A stretch of 64,000 nucleotides of DNA from Lachnospiraceae bacterium (GTDB lineage Bacteria > Bacillota > Clostridia > Lachnospirales > Lachnospiraceae), in NCBI GenBank assembly GCA_030524705.1, contig JAUNGD010000008.1:18191-82190 (forward strand), written 5' to 3'. Under the pieces are notes generated by a model that saw only the letters and a list, made by a program, of their open reading frames with translations, made no database searches and was not told the origin of the DNA. Both the position numbers and the translations under genes were made by a program. Position 1 is the stretch's first letter. The number at the start of each line of letters is the position of its first letter. Shown in pieces: positions 40,656-49,840 of the stretch.

Positions 40656-41777
40656 ATGAAGAAAAAGGGAATGACTCTGGCTGCCAGCGCGGTTCTGCTT
40701 GGCTGCCTGTTCGGTGCATACGCTTTTCTAAGGATAGGTAATCAAACGGCCCAGAAGGAGTCAGAAGCGGAGGAAAATGCACCGATATTGACTATGGACA
40801 CAGAAAATATCACATCTTTGTGCTTTGCCATAGGGGACACCCAGGCGGAATTCGATCATACGGATGAGGGCTGGATTCTGAAGGAGGATGAAACGTTTCC
40901 GGTAAACGAAGAAAGCATTGCGCTTCTTTTGGAGGATCTGGCGGCTTTGCCTGCGGTACGGACACTGACCGGGATAGAGGATGTCAGTGAGTATGGATTT
41001 GAAGAGCCGCAGAATTCCATTGCCTTTACAGATGCTGAGGGCAATGAGACAACACTGGTCATCGGAGCTACCAATCAGGGGACCGGCGACGATTACATGA
41101 TGCTGGACGGAGATACCTCTGTGGTCTATACCATCGGCTCTGCGCTTCGCACCTCTATCTCGGAAGATCCGTATGATTATGCGCGCAGCGAGTCGCTGCC
41201 GATCATATACAGCACAAAGGTAAACGGTGTGACGGTGGAGCAGGGAGAGGGAGGATACCGCCTGTACCAGGAGGATGATGTGTGGTATGTGGAAAATGAA
41301 GAAGGAGAGATTGCGGAGGCGGATGAAGACGCGGTAGAAGCTGCAATCTCCACGGTGCTTAATTCATTGAATTATAAGGATTTTCTGGAGCATAACTGCC
41401 AGGATGGGACAGCGTATGGTCTGGGGGAGGACGCCTGGAAGCTTACAATATTCTATCAGGAAGAAGCTGAGGCCGGAACCGAGAACAACGCGGAGGACAG
41501 CACGGAGACCGGGACAGAAAACGGCGCGGAACAGAAGGCGGAATCGGGAAATGCAGTACAAGAAATGCTGACGTTCCGAATCGGAAATAAGGATGCGAAC
41601 GAAGATTACTATGTGCAGATGGAAGGTTCCGGGGAGGTACATACACTTTCAGGAGCGATACTGTCAGAGCTTCTGGATGTACCGGCCTCTGATTGGGTAA
41701 AGGAAGAGGAAGAGACGGAGAGTGAGGCGGAGACGGAAAGCGAGGCAAAAGCTGAAAGTGAGGTAGAGACGGACTAA
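40656..41777 (+). CDS. DUF4340 domain-containing membrane-anchored protein
   Basis: 373 residues with an N-terminal signal anchor (about 7-25), a domain with repeated DUF4340-type beta segments (WILKEDETFPVNEESIALLL, LTGIEDVSEYGFEEP, LVIGATNQGTGDDYMML), and a very acidic tail of E-S-E-A-E-T repeats. A second acidic insertion (about 270-300) precedes the last DUF4340 segment. DUF4340 proteins are the usual fourth partner of GldG-type ABC operons; function is unknown. Last gene of the operon. Confidence 0.82.
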   Translation: MKKKGMTLAASAVLLGCLFGAYAFLRIGNQTAQKESEAEENAPILTMDTENITSLCFAIGDTQAEFDHTDEGWILKEDETFPVNEESIALLLEDLAALPAVRTLTGIEDVSEYGFEEPQNSIAFTDAEGNETTLVIGATNQGTGDDYMMLDGDTSVVYTIGSALRTSISEDPYDYARSESLPIIYSTKVNGVTVEQGEGGYRLYQEDDVWYVENEEGEIAEADEDAVEAAISTVLNSLNYKDFLEHNCQDGTAYGLGEDAWKLTIFYQEEAEAGTENNAEDSTETGTENGAEQKAESGNAVQEMLTFRIGNKDANEDYYVQMEGSGEVHTLSGAILSELLDVPASDWVKEEEETESEAETESEAKAESEVETD

Positions 41778-41822
41778 GGTCCTGAAATCTTTCAAAAAAG
41801 TCTTAAAATACCATAAAATCCA

Positions 41823-41850
41823 TTGACTTACACCACGGGAGTTATATAAT
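41823..41850 (+). promoter_or_regulatory. Promoter of the Hsp70 gene
   Basis: TTGACT (41823-41828), 16-base spacer, TATAAT (41845-41850). No CIRCE or CtsR operator was seen near it, so ordinary heat-shock control is not evident. Confidence 0.7.
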
Positions 41851-41968
41851 TTCCAGAAAAATCACTTATAGTAAACGGCAAATATATTTGTGGTCTACTA
41901 TATACCCTCCGGGGGATACGTGCAATCTTGCAGGGAAGATAAAAGAAGCAAATTTGGAGGAAATCAAA

Positions 41969-43729
41969 ATGGGTAAGGTAATAGGAATTGACTTGGGGAC
42001 AACCAACAGCTGTGTGTCTGTAGTGGAAAATGATGCGCCGGTGATCGTGCCCACCAGCTCAGGGAATCGGACTACGCCGAGTATCGTAGCCTTTGCAAAG
42101 AACGGAGAGCGTCTGGTGGGCGAGGCTGCCAAGCGTCAGGCGGTGACGAATCCGGACAGGACGATCTGTTCGGTGAAGCGCCATATGGGAACGAACTGGA
42201 GCACTCGTATCGACGGAACGGAATATAAGCCCCAGACTATCAGCGCGATGATATTAATGCAGTTGAAAAAGGAGGCGGAGGATTTTCTCGGGGAGCCGGT
42301 GACGGAGGCTGTCATTACGGTTCCGGCCTATTTTAATGATATTCAGAGGCAGGCCACAAAGGATGCGGGGAAAATCGCGGGACTGACTGTGAAGCGTATC
42401 ATCAATGAGCCTACCAGTGCGGCTCTTTCCTATGGCCTTGACCACGGAGAGGCCCGGAAGGTCATGGTATATGATCTGGGCGGAGGCACTTTTGATGTTT
42501 CCATTATTGAAATCGGTGACGGAGTGATCGAGGTGCTGGCCACTGCCGGAGACAATCATCTGGGCGGAGATGACTTTGACGCCAGGGTCGCGGACTGGCT
42601 GGTCAAAAGCTTTAAGGCGGAGCAGCACATAGATTTGTCGAGGGATTTTGCGGCGATGCAGCGGATCAGGGAGGCGGCGGAGCAGGCCAAAAAGGAGCTG
42701 TCCACCTCTGAGAGCACTAATATTGTGCTGCCGTATCTGACCCAGGCAAAGGGAGAGCCGGTGCATTTGGACATGACGCTGACCAGGGCGAAATTCAACG
42801 AACTGGTCAGAGACCTGGTGGAGAGGACCGCAGATCCCGTGCAGAGAGCGCTGAGTGATGCGGGCATCTCGACAGCGCAGCTTGACCGGGTGCTGCTGGT
42901 GGGAGGTTCTACGAGAGTTCCGGCGGTGCAGGATAAGGTGCGGGCGCTGACCGGAAAGGAGCCCTCCAAAAACATCAATCCGGATGAATGTGTGGCCCAG
43001 GGGGCGGCCATTCTTGGAAGTACGCTTCAGGGCAGGGGCCTAGTGGCGGCGGGAACAGGTCAGGAGCTGCTTCTTCTGGATGTGACGCCGCTGAGCCTGT
43101 CCATTGAGACGGTGGGAGGCGTGGCGACAAAGCTGGTGGACCGTAATTCCACGCTGCCCACCAGATACTCTCAGATATTTTCCACCGCGGCTCCGTACCA
43201 GACCTCGGTGGAGATCCATGTCCTTCAGGGAGAGCGCCCCATGGCCCGGGATAATAAGACCATCGGCAAATTCAAGCTGAAGGGCATCCGGAGAGCGCCG
43301 GCAGGAGTACCGCAGATCGAGGTGACCTTTGACATTGATGCAAACGGGATCCTTAAGGTTTCCGCAAAGGATCTGGATACGGGAAAAGAGCAGTCTATTA
43401 CGATCACCGCCTCTGACCGGATGTCGGAGGACGAGATTCAGAAGGCCATTTTTGATGCCCAGATGTATGCCGGTCAGGATACCCTGCGCCGGGATGCGCT
43501 GGAGGTCACAGGGGAAGCCCAGAGACTTTTGAACCGCACCCAGCAGGCGCTGAAGGAGAAAGGGAAGGAGATGGATAAGGCACAGAAAAAGCAGATCAAG
43601 AATGACTGCAATGCCCTGCAGAAGCGCTTATCAAGATTCCGGGCAGATAAGGTGACGGAGGAAGAGCTTGAGGGCATCCGGCAGGCAAAGGCACAGCTGG
43701 AGGCTTCCAGCGCAGACCTGACCTCCTGA
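41969..43729 (+). CDS. Stand-alone Hsp70 chaperone (DnaK paralogue)
   Basis: 586 residues from the ATG at 41969 (TTGGAGG 8 bases upstream). ATPase domain with IDLGTTNS (7-14), [33 protein letters not shown] and [12 protein letters not shown]; substrate domain about 375-490 with [13 protein letters not shown]. The helical lid is short and the protein ends without the glycine-rich, acidic EEVD-like tail of housekeeping DnaK. No grpE, dnaJ or hrcA is nearby and there is no CIRCE element, so this is probably a second, specialised Hsp70. Confidence 0.9.
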   Translation: MGKVIGIDLGTTNSCVSVVENDAPVIVPTSSGNRTTPSIVAFAKNGERLVGEAAKRQAVTNPDRTICSVKRHMGTNWSTRIDGTEYKPQTISAMILMQLKKEAEDFLGEPVTEAVITVPAYFNDIQRQATKDAGKIAGLTVKRIINEPTSAALSYGLDHGEARKVMVYDLGGGTFDVSIIEIGDGVIEVLATAGDNHLGGDDFDARVADWLVKSFKAEQHIDLSRDFAAMQRIREAAEQAKKELSTSESTNIVLPYLTQAKGEPVHLDMTLTRAKFNELVRDLVERTADPVQRALSDAGISTAQLDRVLLVGGSTRVPAVQDKVRALTGKEPSKNINPDECVAQGAAILGSTLQGRGLVAAGTGQELLLLDVTPLSLSIETVGGVATKLVDRNSTLPTRYSQIFSTAAPYQTSVEIHVLQGERPMARDNKTIGKFKLKGIRRAPAGVPQIEVTFDIDANGILKVSAKDLDTGKEQSITITASDRMSEDEIQKAIFDAQMYAGQDTLRRDALEVTGEAQRLLNRTQQALKEKGKEMDKAQKKQIKNDCNALQKRLSRFRADKVTEEELEGIRQAKAQLEASSADLTS

Positions 43730-43883
43730 AGTATTTTACAGGGACGTAGCTTTGAGGCTGTCGCGGAATATATGAGACGGGATTCCGATTTATGAAAGCC
43801 ATCGGGAAACGAAAAACAGTCAGATTGTGCAGGAAAAACGGATAACAGTCAGATTGAGAATAGCCAGGGCCGGCAAAACATGC

Positions 43884-43918
43884 TATAATTTAGTAAGCGT
43901 CCGGTCTGTGCCGGACGC
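43884..43918 (+). promoter_or_regulatory. Extended -10 promoter and leader hairpin of the glycerol dehydrogenase gene
   Basis: TGC-TATAAT (43881-43889) is an extended -10 box. It is followed by a hairpin GCGTCCGG (43897-43904) / CCGGACGC (43911-43918) at or just after the transcript start; there is no T-run. Upstream (about 43815-43860) AACAGTCAGATTG occurs twice. Confidence 0.5.
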
Positions 43919-43997
43919 TGCAAAGGGCGGCACATGGAGGTATACATATCAACACGCTTGCGGTTGATGGCATGAAAATAGAAAGGAGACATAACGT

Positions 43998-45095
43998 ATG
44001 GCAAAAATTTTAATTAGTCCCTCGAAATATGTACAGGGTGCAGGGGAGATGAAAAAGCTCGGCACTTATGCGGCAGGGTACGGAAAGAAAGCTCTGGTAT
44101 TGATCAGTGCAGGCGGATATAAGAGAATCGGCGCTTTGATTGAGAAGAGCTTTGAAGAGACAGAGTGCGGACTTATATTTGATTATTTTAACGGAGAGTG
44201 CTGCAGGACGGAGATCGACCGGCTGAAGGCACTGATACAGGAAAAAAACTGCGACCTGGTGATCGGTGTCGGCGGCGGAAAGATATTTGATACTGCAAAG
44301 GCCGTTGCATATTACTGCAAGACACCGGTGCTGATCTGCCCCACCATCGCCTCAACGGACGCCCCGTGCAGTGCATTGTCCGTTGTATATACGGATGAGG
44401 GCGTTTTTGAAGAATATCTTTTCCTTCCGTCAAATCCGAACATGGTCCTGATGGATACGGATATCATTGTAAAATCTCCGGTACGTCTGACGGTGGCAGG
44501 TATGGGAGATGCACTGGCCACATTTTTTGAGGCGAGAGCCTGCAAGAGAAGCGGAGCAATTTCCTGTGCGGGAGGAAAGACCACGGAAGCGGCTATGGCG
44601 CTGGCAAAGCTGTGCTTTGACACCCTGATGGAAGAGGGAGAAAAAGCGAAAATAGCCCTGGAAGCAGGCGCATGTACAGAGGCTGTGGAGAAGATTATCG
44701 AGGCAAACACTCTTCTTTCCGGAATCGGTTTTGAGAGCGCAGGTCTGGCCGGAGCTCATGCGATCCACAACGGTATGACCGTGCTGGAGGAGTGCCATCA
44801 TATGTATCACGGCGAGAAGGTGGCTTTCGGTACGATCACACAGCTTGTTTTGGAGAACGTTCCGATGGAAGAGCTGGCGGAGGTCATTGATTTCTGTATC
44901 GAAGTAGGGCTTCCGGTGACCTGGAGGGAACTTGGAGTAGAAACGATTACGGATGAAAAGATTATGGCAGTGGCCGAGGCTGCGTGCGCAGAGAACGACA
45001 CACTGCATAATATGCCGTTTGAGGTGACGCCGGAAACGGTAGCTGCAGCACTTAAGGCGGCAGATGCGTTCGGGCATTATTACCTGGGGGAATAA
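43998..45095 (+). CDS. gldA: Glycerol dehydrogenase
   Basis: 365 residues of the iron/zinc-dependent alcohol dehydrogenase family; it oxidises glycerol to dihydroxyacetone with NAD. GVGGGKIFDTAKA is the NAD loop, and the metal ligands are an aspartate near 171 (AGMGDALA), a histidine near 254 (GAHAIHNG) and one near 271 (MYHGEKVAFG). The opening ILISPSKYVQGAGE is typical of GldA. AAAGGAG is 7 bases upstream. A small zinc-ribbon protein gene follows 36 bases later and is probably cotranscribed. Confidence 0.94.
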   Translation: MAKILISPSKYVQGAGEMKKLGTYAAGYGKKALVLISAGGYKRIGALIEKSFEETECGLIFDYFNGECCRTEIDRLKALIQEKNCDLVIGVGGGKIFDTAKAVAYYCKTPVLICPTIASTDAPCSALSVVYTDEGVFEEYLFLPSNPNMVLMDTDIIVKSPVRLTVAGMGDALATFFEARACKRSGAISCAGGKTTEAAMALAKLCFDTLMEEGEKAKIALEAGACTEAVEKIIEANTLLSGIGFESAGLAGAHAIHNGMTVLEECHHMYHGEKVAFGTITQLVLENVPMEELAEVIDFCIEVGLPVTWRELGVETITDEKIMAVAEAACAENDTLHNMPFEVTPETVAAALKAADAFGHYYLGE

Positions 45096-45131
45096 AAGGA
45101 AAAAGAGCAGAGAGCAAAGGAGGATTTTCAG

Positions 45132-45341
45132 ATGTCAGTATTGAGAGGATGCCAGGAGGGCAAAACAACTCCGAAAATGGTGGAGGTAAAATGCCCGAAG
45201 TGCGGCGAGATGATTGAGGTTTTTGTGAAAATGGGCGGGGCCCTGGGAGAATCAGGAACGCTTGCAGCGGATGAAAAGTGTCCCGGCTGCGATTTTGTCG
45301 CGGAAGAGGGAACTCCGGTGGCATCGTTTGAACAGCCATAA
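45132..45341 (+). CDS. Small zinc-ribbon protein
   Basis: 69 residues with two cysteine pairs, CPKC (about 21-24) and CPGC (about 50-53), that can bind one zinc in a ribbon fold. CAAAGGAGG lies upstream. I do not recognise a named family. Position directly after gldA and before a terminator suggests the same transcript. It could be a regulator, a metal chaperone or a protein-interaction module; the sequence does not decide. Confidence 0.75.
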   Translation: MSVLRGCQEGKTTPKMVEVKCPKCGEMIEVFVKMGGALGESGTLAADEKCPGCDFVAEEGTPVASFEQP

Positions 45342-45364
45342 CGGGATCTGTCCGGAAAAATAGC

Positions 45365-45408
45365 AGAGCAGCCGTGGGGGCAGATACCAGTCCAGGCTGC
45401 TCTTTGAT
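45365..45408 (+). terminator. Terminator of the gldA operon
   Basis: AGAGCAGCC (45365-45373) pairs perfectly with GGCTGCTCT (45395-45403), followed by TTGATT. The minus-strand dapF gene ends at the same place. Confidence 0.75.
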
Positions 45409-46245
45409 TCAACAGTCAAGAGCTTCAATCAGATCGCCTTCGGCGACAATAAGAGTAGGGCCGGTGAGATAAATATTCTCTACATGATCTTCCAGCGCGG
45501 TTAAAGATACAGTTAAAAGGCCGCCGGGTACATGTACCTTTACGTCTTTACCGCTGATTTGTTTCTGAAGCGTCAGGACAGCTGCTGTTGCGCATGTCCC
45601 TGTTCCGCAGGCGAAGGTAAAGTCCTCCACGCCGCGTTCGTAGGTAAGCTCCTGCAATTCGTTCGGGCCGGTGATGTCATAAAAATTGACATTGGCGCCC
45701 TTAGGGAATTTTTCATGATATCTGAAAAACATACCAAGAGACCGAAGACTTTCAGGGTCTGTGTCGGAGAGGCCGGGGATGGGTACGACCACATGGGGCA
45801 GGCCCGGGCTGCCAAGCTCGACGTAGGCATAGGGATAGGATTTTCTCTGAAAGACAGCCGTATTTCCTATATCCAACTGGGTGATATCGTTCATTCGGAT
45901 AGTATATATCTGCCTGCTCTCTCTTCGGGCGTATACTGGGCCTGCTGTGGTTTCAATACAAATCTGTTCTCCGGCCAGTCCGTTTTCATAGCCATATCTT
46001 GCGATGCATCTTGCTCCGTTCCCGCACATTTCACCCATACTTCCGTCAGCGTTGAAAAAAAGCATTCGATAATCTGCGTCATGTTCTGGTTTTTCAACAA
46101 ACATAACGCCATCTGCACCGACGGATATTCTTCTGGCGCAGATTTTTTTTGCAATGCTTCCCATTTCCTGAAACGGTATTTTTTCTGTCATGTTGTTGAT
46201 TATGACAAAATCATTTCCAGCACCTTGCATTTTCGTGAATTTCAT
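45409..46245 (-). CDS. dapF: Diaminopimelate epimerase
   Basis: 278 residues from the ATG at 46245 (AAGGAA about 11 bases upstream); the longer frame has no site. DapF interconverts LL- and meso-diaminopimelate for lysine and peptidoglycan. Both catalytic cysteines are visible, in NADGSMGEMCGNGARC and ACGTGTCA, and the start KFTKMQGAGNDFVIINN is characteristic. It lies 37 bases downstream of the amidotransferase gene on the same strand, so the two may form an operon. Confidence 0.95.
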   Translation of the reverse strand: MKFTKMQGAGNDFVIINNMTEKIPFQEMGSIAKKICARRISVGADGVMFVEKPEHDADYRMLFFNADGSMGEMCGNGARCIARYGYENGLAGEQICIETTAGPVYARRESRQIYTIRMNDITQLDIGNTAVFQRKSYPYAYVELGSPGLPHVVVPIPGLSDTDPESLRSLGMFFRYHEKFPKGANVNFYDITGPNELQELTYERGVEDFTFACGTGTCATAAVLTLQKQISGKDVKVHVPGGLLTVSLTALEDHVENIYLTGPTLIVAEGDLIEALDC

Positions 46246-46282
46246 ACAGATTAATTTCCTTCCTAATATAAAAATGTGCCAG

Positions 46283-46930
46283 CTATCCGGCCTGACAAAG
46301 ATCCAGAAAATACCGGATGACAAGTCCGCCGTCGACAGTATCAGGACGTCTGTTGTCAAAGGCAATCCTTTCCGGATGCCATTGTACCCCTAAAATAGGG
46401 GCTGTTTTATGCTCGATCGCTTCAATAACATGGTCTGGGGATGTCTGTGTGACAAGAAAACAGTCAGCAATCCGGCCGCAGCCCTGATGATGGGAGCTGT
46501 TTACAATGCAGTCTTCACCATAAAGCCGTGCCATGATAGAACCGGGCGTGCTGTGAACAGCATGGAGCTGGTCGGTGTCGGTATGCTGATGCGCCCAGTT
46601 AGTGGGAAGATCCTGACAAATATCCCCGCCAAAATAAATATTCAAAAGCTGCATGCCCTTGCAGATTCCCAGAATTGGCTTTCCGGATTTTTCAAAATGC
46701 TCCAGTATGCGAAGCTGTGCCAGGTCTGTTTCTGCATCAATGCTCCGGGAACCGTTATTTTCCTGATGGAATAGGGACGGAAGAATATCAGCGCCTCCCG
46801 GCAGGATCAACCCGTTATAAATATCCGCGTCTTCCGGGGTCAGTGAAACTTCAAAGGGAATCCCACAGCTTGCCAGTGCTGCCTGATACTTGGGTGTTTC
46901 TTCCGGGATTCCGGCGATCAGTATTTTCAT
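46283..46930 (-). CDS. Class I glutamine amidotransferase-like gamma-glutamyl hydrolase (peptidase C26)
   Basis: 215 residues. The nucleophile elbow GICKGMQ gives Cys90, and GVQWHPE gives His185 and Glu187, so the triad is complete. The PuuD/YvdE group cleaves gamma-glutamyl bonds such as gamma-glutamyl-GABA. AGGAGG lies 9 bases upstream. It shares its promoter region with the divergent oligopeptide transporter operon and is followed by dapF. A role in splitting gamma-D-glutamyl bonds of cell-wall peptides is possible but only inferred from neighbours. Confidence 0.88.
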   Translation of the reverse strand: MKILIAGIPEETPKYQAALASCGIPFEVSLTPEDADIYNGLILPGGADILPSLFHQENNGSRSIDAETDLAQLRILEHFEKSGKPILGICKGMQLLNIYFGGDICQDLPTNWAHQHTDTDQLHAVHSTPGSIMARLYGEDCIVNSSHHQGCGRIADCFLVTQTSPDHVIEAIEHKTAPILGVQWHPERIAFDNRRPDTVDGGLVIRYFLDLCQAG

Positions 46931-47033
46931 AAGTATCTCCTCCTTTTCAGGTAAACAGTAAATTAACTGAAAATAAAGCTTCTTTTATGATATACCCAGA
47001 AATGAAAAATGAAAATACTATTTATAAAAATAA

Positions 47034-47062
47034 TTGACAAATAGTAGGTAGTGTTTTATGAT
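47034..47062 (+). promoter_or_regulatory. Promoter of the oligopeptide transporter operon
   Basis: TTGACA (47034-47039), 17-base spacer, TATGAT (47057-47062). A second -10-like TATAAT is at about 47160, after the leader terminator. Confidence 0.65.
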
Positions 47063-47096
47063 AAATGAAAATAGTTCAAAAAAAAGATACAAATCA

Positions 47097-47136
47097 GGCA
47101 TACAAAGGTGTATAAAGCTATTTGTATGCCTTTTTA
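47097..47136 (+). terminator. Intrinsic terminator in the leader of the oligopeptide operon
   Basis: GGCATACAAA (47097-47106) pairs perfectly with TTTGTATGCC (47121-47130) and is followed by TTTTTAAAT. It lies between the promoter and the first gene, so readthrough must be regulated or a promoter after it is used. Confidence 0.85.
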
Positions 47137-47184
47137 AATATTATTTTTGAACGAACATGTATAATGTGAAGAGGAGAGATAAGA

Positions 47185-48774
47185 ATGCAGAGAAAAAAAC
47201 TAAAACGATTAACAGCTATGATGCTTACTGCAGCAATGACAGTCTTTTGTACAGGACTTGGCGGGATTTTAGAGGTAAGTGCTGCGGAGAGCGAGTACAA
47301 GGATGAGCTGCACATCGCGTTGGGTGCAGAGCCTGCGAATCTGGATATTGTTGCCAACTCTGCGACGGTTTCTGTGGAAGTGGCAGACGGAACTATTTTT
47401 GAGTCGTTGGTTACTGTGAATGAGAATTATGAGCCGATTCCTGAGCTGGCTGAGTCCTGGGAGATCAGTGATGACAATACCGTATATACCTGGCATTTAA
47501 GGCAGGGGATCAAGTTCCACAATGGTGATGAAATGGTGGCGGAGGATGTGGCCGCTTCCTTGAACAGATGGCTTGAGAATGCGGGAAATGCACAGACGAT
47601 GATCGGCGAGACACAATTTGTCGCGGCGGATACCTACACGGTGACTCTGACGATGGAAAAGGGCTGTGCATACGTGAATGAGCTGATGGGAGGCCTTGGG
47701 CAGAGGGCTGTCATCATGCCGAAAAGCGTGGTGGACGCTGTGGACGAATCAGGGCTGATAAGTGAGTATATCGGTACCGGCCCATACAAATTTGTGGAGT
47801 GGAAGGATCAGCAGCAGATCCATCTGACGAGATTTGATGAGTATCAGCCCTACGGTACGGAGGGCGAGTTTTCTGGCTGGGGCGGATATAAGGCTGCATA
47901 TACGAAGGATATTTACTTTGATATTGTTGCAGACAGCAGCACGGTGACCGCAGGACTTCAGACCGGTGAATATGATATTGCGACAGAGATTTCCAACGAC
48001 AACCTGGATCTCTTTGAGGACAATGATGATTATAAGGTTACTTTGCAGGAGTGCCAGATGTCGTTTCTTGTGTTTAACAAGCAGGAGGGCAAGGGCGCTG
48101 ATCAGACGGTTCGCCAGGCAATCCAGGCAGCGATCAATTGTGATGAAGTAATGTATGGTACATACGGAAGAGAGGATATGTACTCCATTTATTCCAGCTA
48201 TACCTTCAAGGACATTACAGACTGGTATTCCGAGGCAGGAAGTGAGTACTACAACCAGGGAGATCCGGAGAAGGCGCTGGAGCTGTGGAAGGAAGCAGGT
48301 ATGACGGATGATGATGCATTCACGATCCTTGCTCCGAATGATGACGAGGCATTTTATGCAGAGGCTCTGATCTGCCAGAATCAGCTGGAAAAAGCGGGCA
48401 TTAAGTGTGAACTGCTGACCTTTGACTGGTCTACCTACGCATCCTTCAAATATGACCACCCGGATCAGTATGATGCATTTATTACCAGCTTTACCCCGAA
48501 AGTACTTCCGACTCTGAACCTGTATCTGTCAGCGACCTGGTCCGGATGGGTAAGCGATGAAAGAATTCTGGGTGACCTGGAGGAGATCGCGGCAAACCAG
48601 TCTAAGGAAGATGCGATTAAGATCTGGGATGACCTGCAGGGATATATGTATGAGACTAGTGTACCTGTCGTAAAATTTGGAAGCTCTATTAAGAACATGG
48701 TTACCTCCAGCAAAGTAGAGGGGGCTGAGCTGTTTGAGCATGTTGTTTATTCCAATGCGAGAGTACTCAAATAA
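47185..48774 (+). CDS. Peptide ABC transporter substrate-binding protein (SBP family 5)
   Basis: 529 residues. Family 5 binding proteins catch di-, oligo- or cell-wall peptides outside the cell. Signal peptide about 1-33 (ending V-S-A); no lipobox cysteine, though the cells are presumably Gram-positive. Conserved family features: LHIALGAEPANLD near the mature start, ELAESWEISDDNTVYTWHLRQGIKFHNGD, and LNRW. GAGGAGA is about 8 bases upstream. First gene of the operon; a strong hairpin separates it from the permeases. Confidence 0.92.
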   Translation: MQRKKLKRLTAMMLTAAMTVFCTGLGGILEVSAAESEYKDELHIALGAEPANLDIVANSATVSVEVADGTIFESLVTVNENYEPIPELAESWEISDDNTVYTWHLRQGIKFHNGDEMVAEDVAASLNRWLENAGNAQTMIGETQFVAADTYTVTLTMEKGCAYVNELMGGLGQRAVIMPKSVVDAVDESGLISEYIGTGPYKFVEWKDQQQIHLTRFDEYQPYGTEGEFSGWGGYKAAYTKDIYFDIVADSSTVTAGLQTGEYDIATEISNDNLDLFEDNDDYKVTLQECQMSFLVFNKQEGKGADQTVRQAIQAAINCDEVMYGTYGREDMYSIYSSYTFKDITDWYSEAGSEYYNQGDPEKALELWKEAGMTDDDAFTILAPNDDEAFYAEALICQNQLEKAGIKCELLTFDWSTYASFKYDHPDQYDAFITSFTPKVLPTLNLYLSATWSGWVSDERILGDLEEIAANQSKEDAIKIWDDLQGYMYETSVPVVKFGSSIKNMVTSSKVEGAELFEHVVYSNARVLK

Positions 48775-48796
48775 TGATTTTCATTTCGTGTGATTG

Positions 48797-48850
48797 CAGA
48801 CAGCGGAGCCAAATATTTTATTTGGCTCCCATCTGTCTGTTATTGCAATT
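48797..48850 (+). terminator. Attenuating hairpin after the peptide-binding-protein gene
   Basis: CAGACAG (48797-48803) with CTGTCTG (48833-48839) enclosing GGAGCCAAAT (48805-48814) with ATTTGGCTCC (48820-48829). A T-run follows only after ten bases (ATTTTTAC), so partial termination or mRNA stabilisation is likely. Confidence 0.65.
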
Positions 48851-48878
48851 TTTACTGTAGTAAAGGAATTTGATCTAT

Positions 48879-49829
48879 ATGAAAAAATATGTTTTAAAAA
48901 GATTACTGGCTGTGATTCCTTCACTGTTTGTAGTATCCGTCGTTATCTTTATGATTATACATTTGACTCCCGGCGATCCAGCCATTATTATGCTGGGTGA
49001 TCAGGCAGATCCGGCGGCAATCGAAGCCCTGAGAAGCTCTCTGGGACTGAATGATCCTCTTCCGGTTCAGTACTTTAACTGGCTGATCGGGATATTCCAT
49101 GGAGACCTGGGACAGTCGCTGTACAGCAGTGAGAGCATGGCAGTGATTTTGAAAAATCATCTGGCTCCTACTTTTGCATTAACGGTATACGCCCTTATTA
49201 TTGCGGTGACTATTGCAGTTCCGCTGGGCATTCTGGCTTCAAAGAGCCGGGGGAGCATATGCGACCGCATCATATCCATATTTTCCATGGTGGGCATTTC
49301 TCTTCCCAGTTTCCTTCTGGGATTGCTGCTTATGATTCTGCTTGCGGTGAAGCTGAAATGGCTGCCGGTGGCAGGGTATAAAACGATCGCAGAAAATGGA
49401 TTTGGCCCCTTCCTTCGTTATCTGACAATGCCGGCAATAGCGCTCGGCTGTATGGAGGCCGGGCTTATTATTCGTATGACCAGATCTTCCATGTTGGAAG
49501 TCCTGAACAGTGATTATATCAGAATGGCCAAGGCCAAAGGGGAGAAGAATAGGGCGATCATTTTGAAGCATGCTCTGAAGAATGCATTGATCCCGATCAT
49601 AACCTCAATTGGGCAGACCTTTATGGGGCTGCTGTCAGGGGCGACAGTTGTAGAGACTATTTTCAATATTCCCGGAATGGGAAAGCTGATCATCACAGCG
49701 GTGAGCCAGCGGGACTATGAAGTCGTGCAGGCCGTTGTCTTATTTGTCTCTGTACTGAATATATTTATTTGTCTTCTGATTGACCTGCTCTACGGAGTAA
49801 TTGATCCAAGAGTCAGACTGGATGATTAG
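48879..49829 (+). CDS. Peptide ABC transporter permease (DppB/OppB-like)
   Basis: 316 residues from the ATG at 48879 (AAAGGAA about 11 bases upstream). Six membrane segments. The N-terminal RLLAVIPSLFVVSVVIFMII and TPGDPA, and the EAA-type loop ending near YIRMAKAKGEKNRAIILKHAL, identify the DppB/OppB group. It pairs with the DppC-like permease 11 bases downstream. Confidence 0.93.
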   Translation: MKKYVLKRLLAVIPSLFVVSVVIFMIIHLTPGDPAIIMLGDQADPAAIEALRSSLGLNDPLPVQYFNWLIGIFHGDLGQSLYSSESMAVILKNHLAPTFALTVYALIIAVTIAVPLGILASKSRGSICDRIISIFSMVGISLPSFLLGLLLMILLAVKLKWLPVAGYKTIAENGFGPFLRYLTMPAIALGCMEAGLIIRMTRSSMLEVLNSDYIRMAKAKGEKNRAIILKHALKNALIPIITSIGQTFMGLLSGATVVETIFNIPGMGKLIITAVSQRDYEVVQAVVLFVSVLNIFICLLIDLLYGVIDPRVRLDD

Positions 49830-49840
49830 GAGGTGGCAGG

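Noticed and set aside
47065-47115. 16-codon leader peptide in the peptide operon leader
   Set aside because: Its ATG lies at or before the predicted transcript start and has no ribosome site.
47749-48459. 236-codon antisense frame opposite the peptide-binding-protein gene
   Set aside because: Mirror of a conserved gene; composition rich in I, L, H and C as expected for such shadows.
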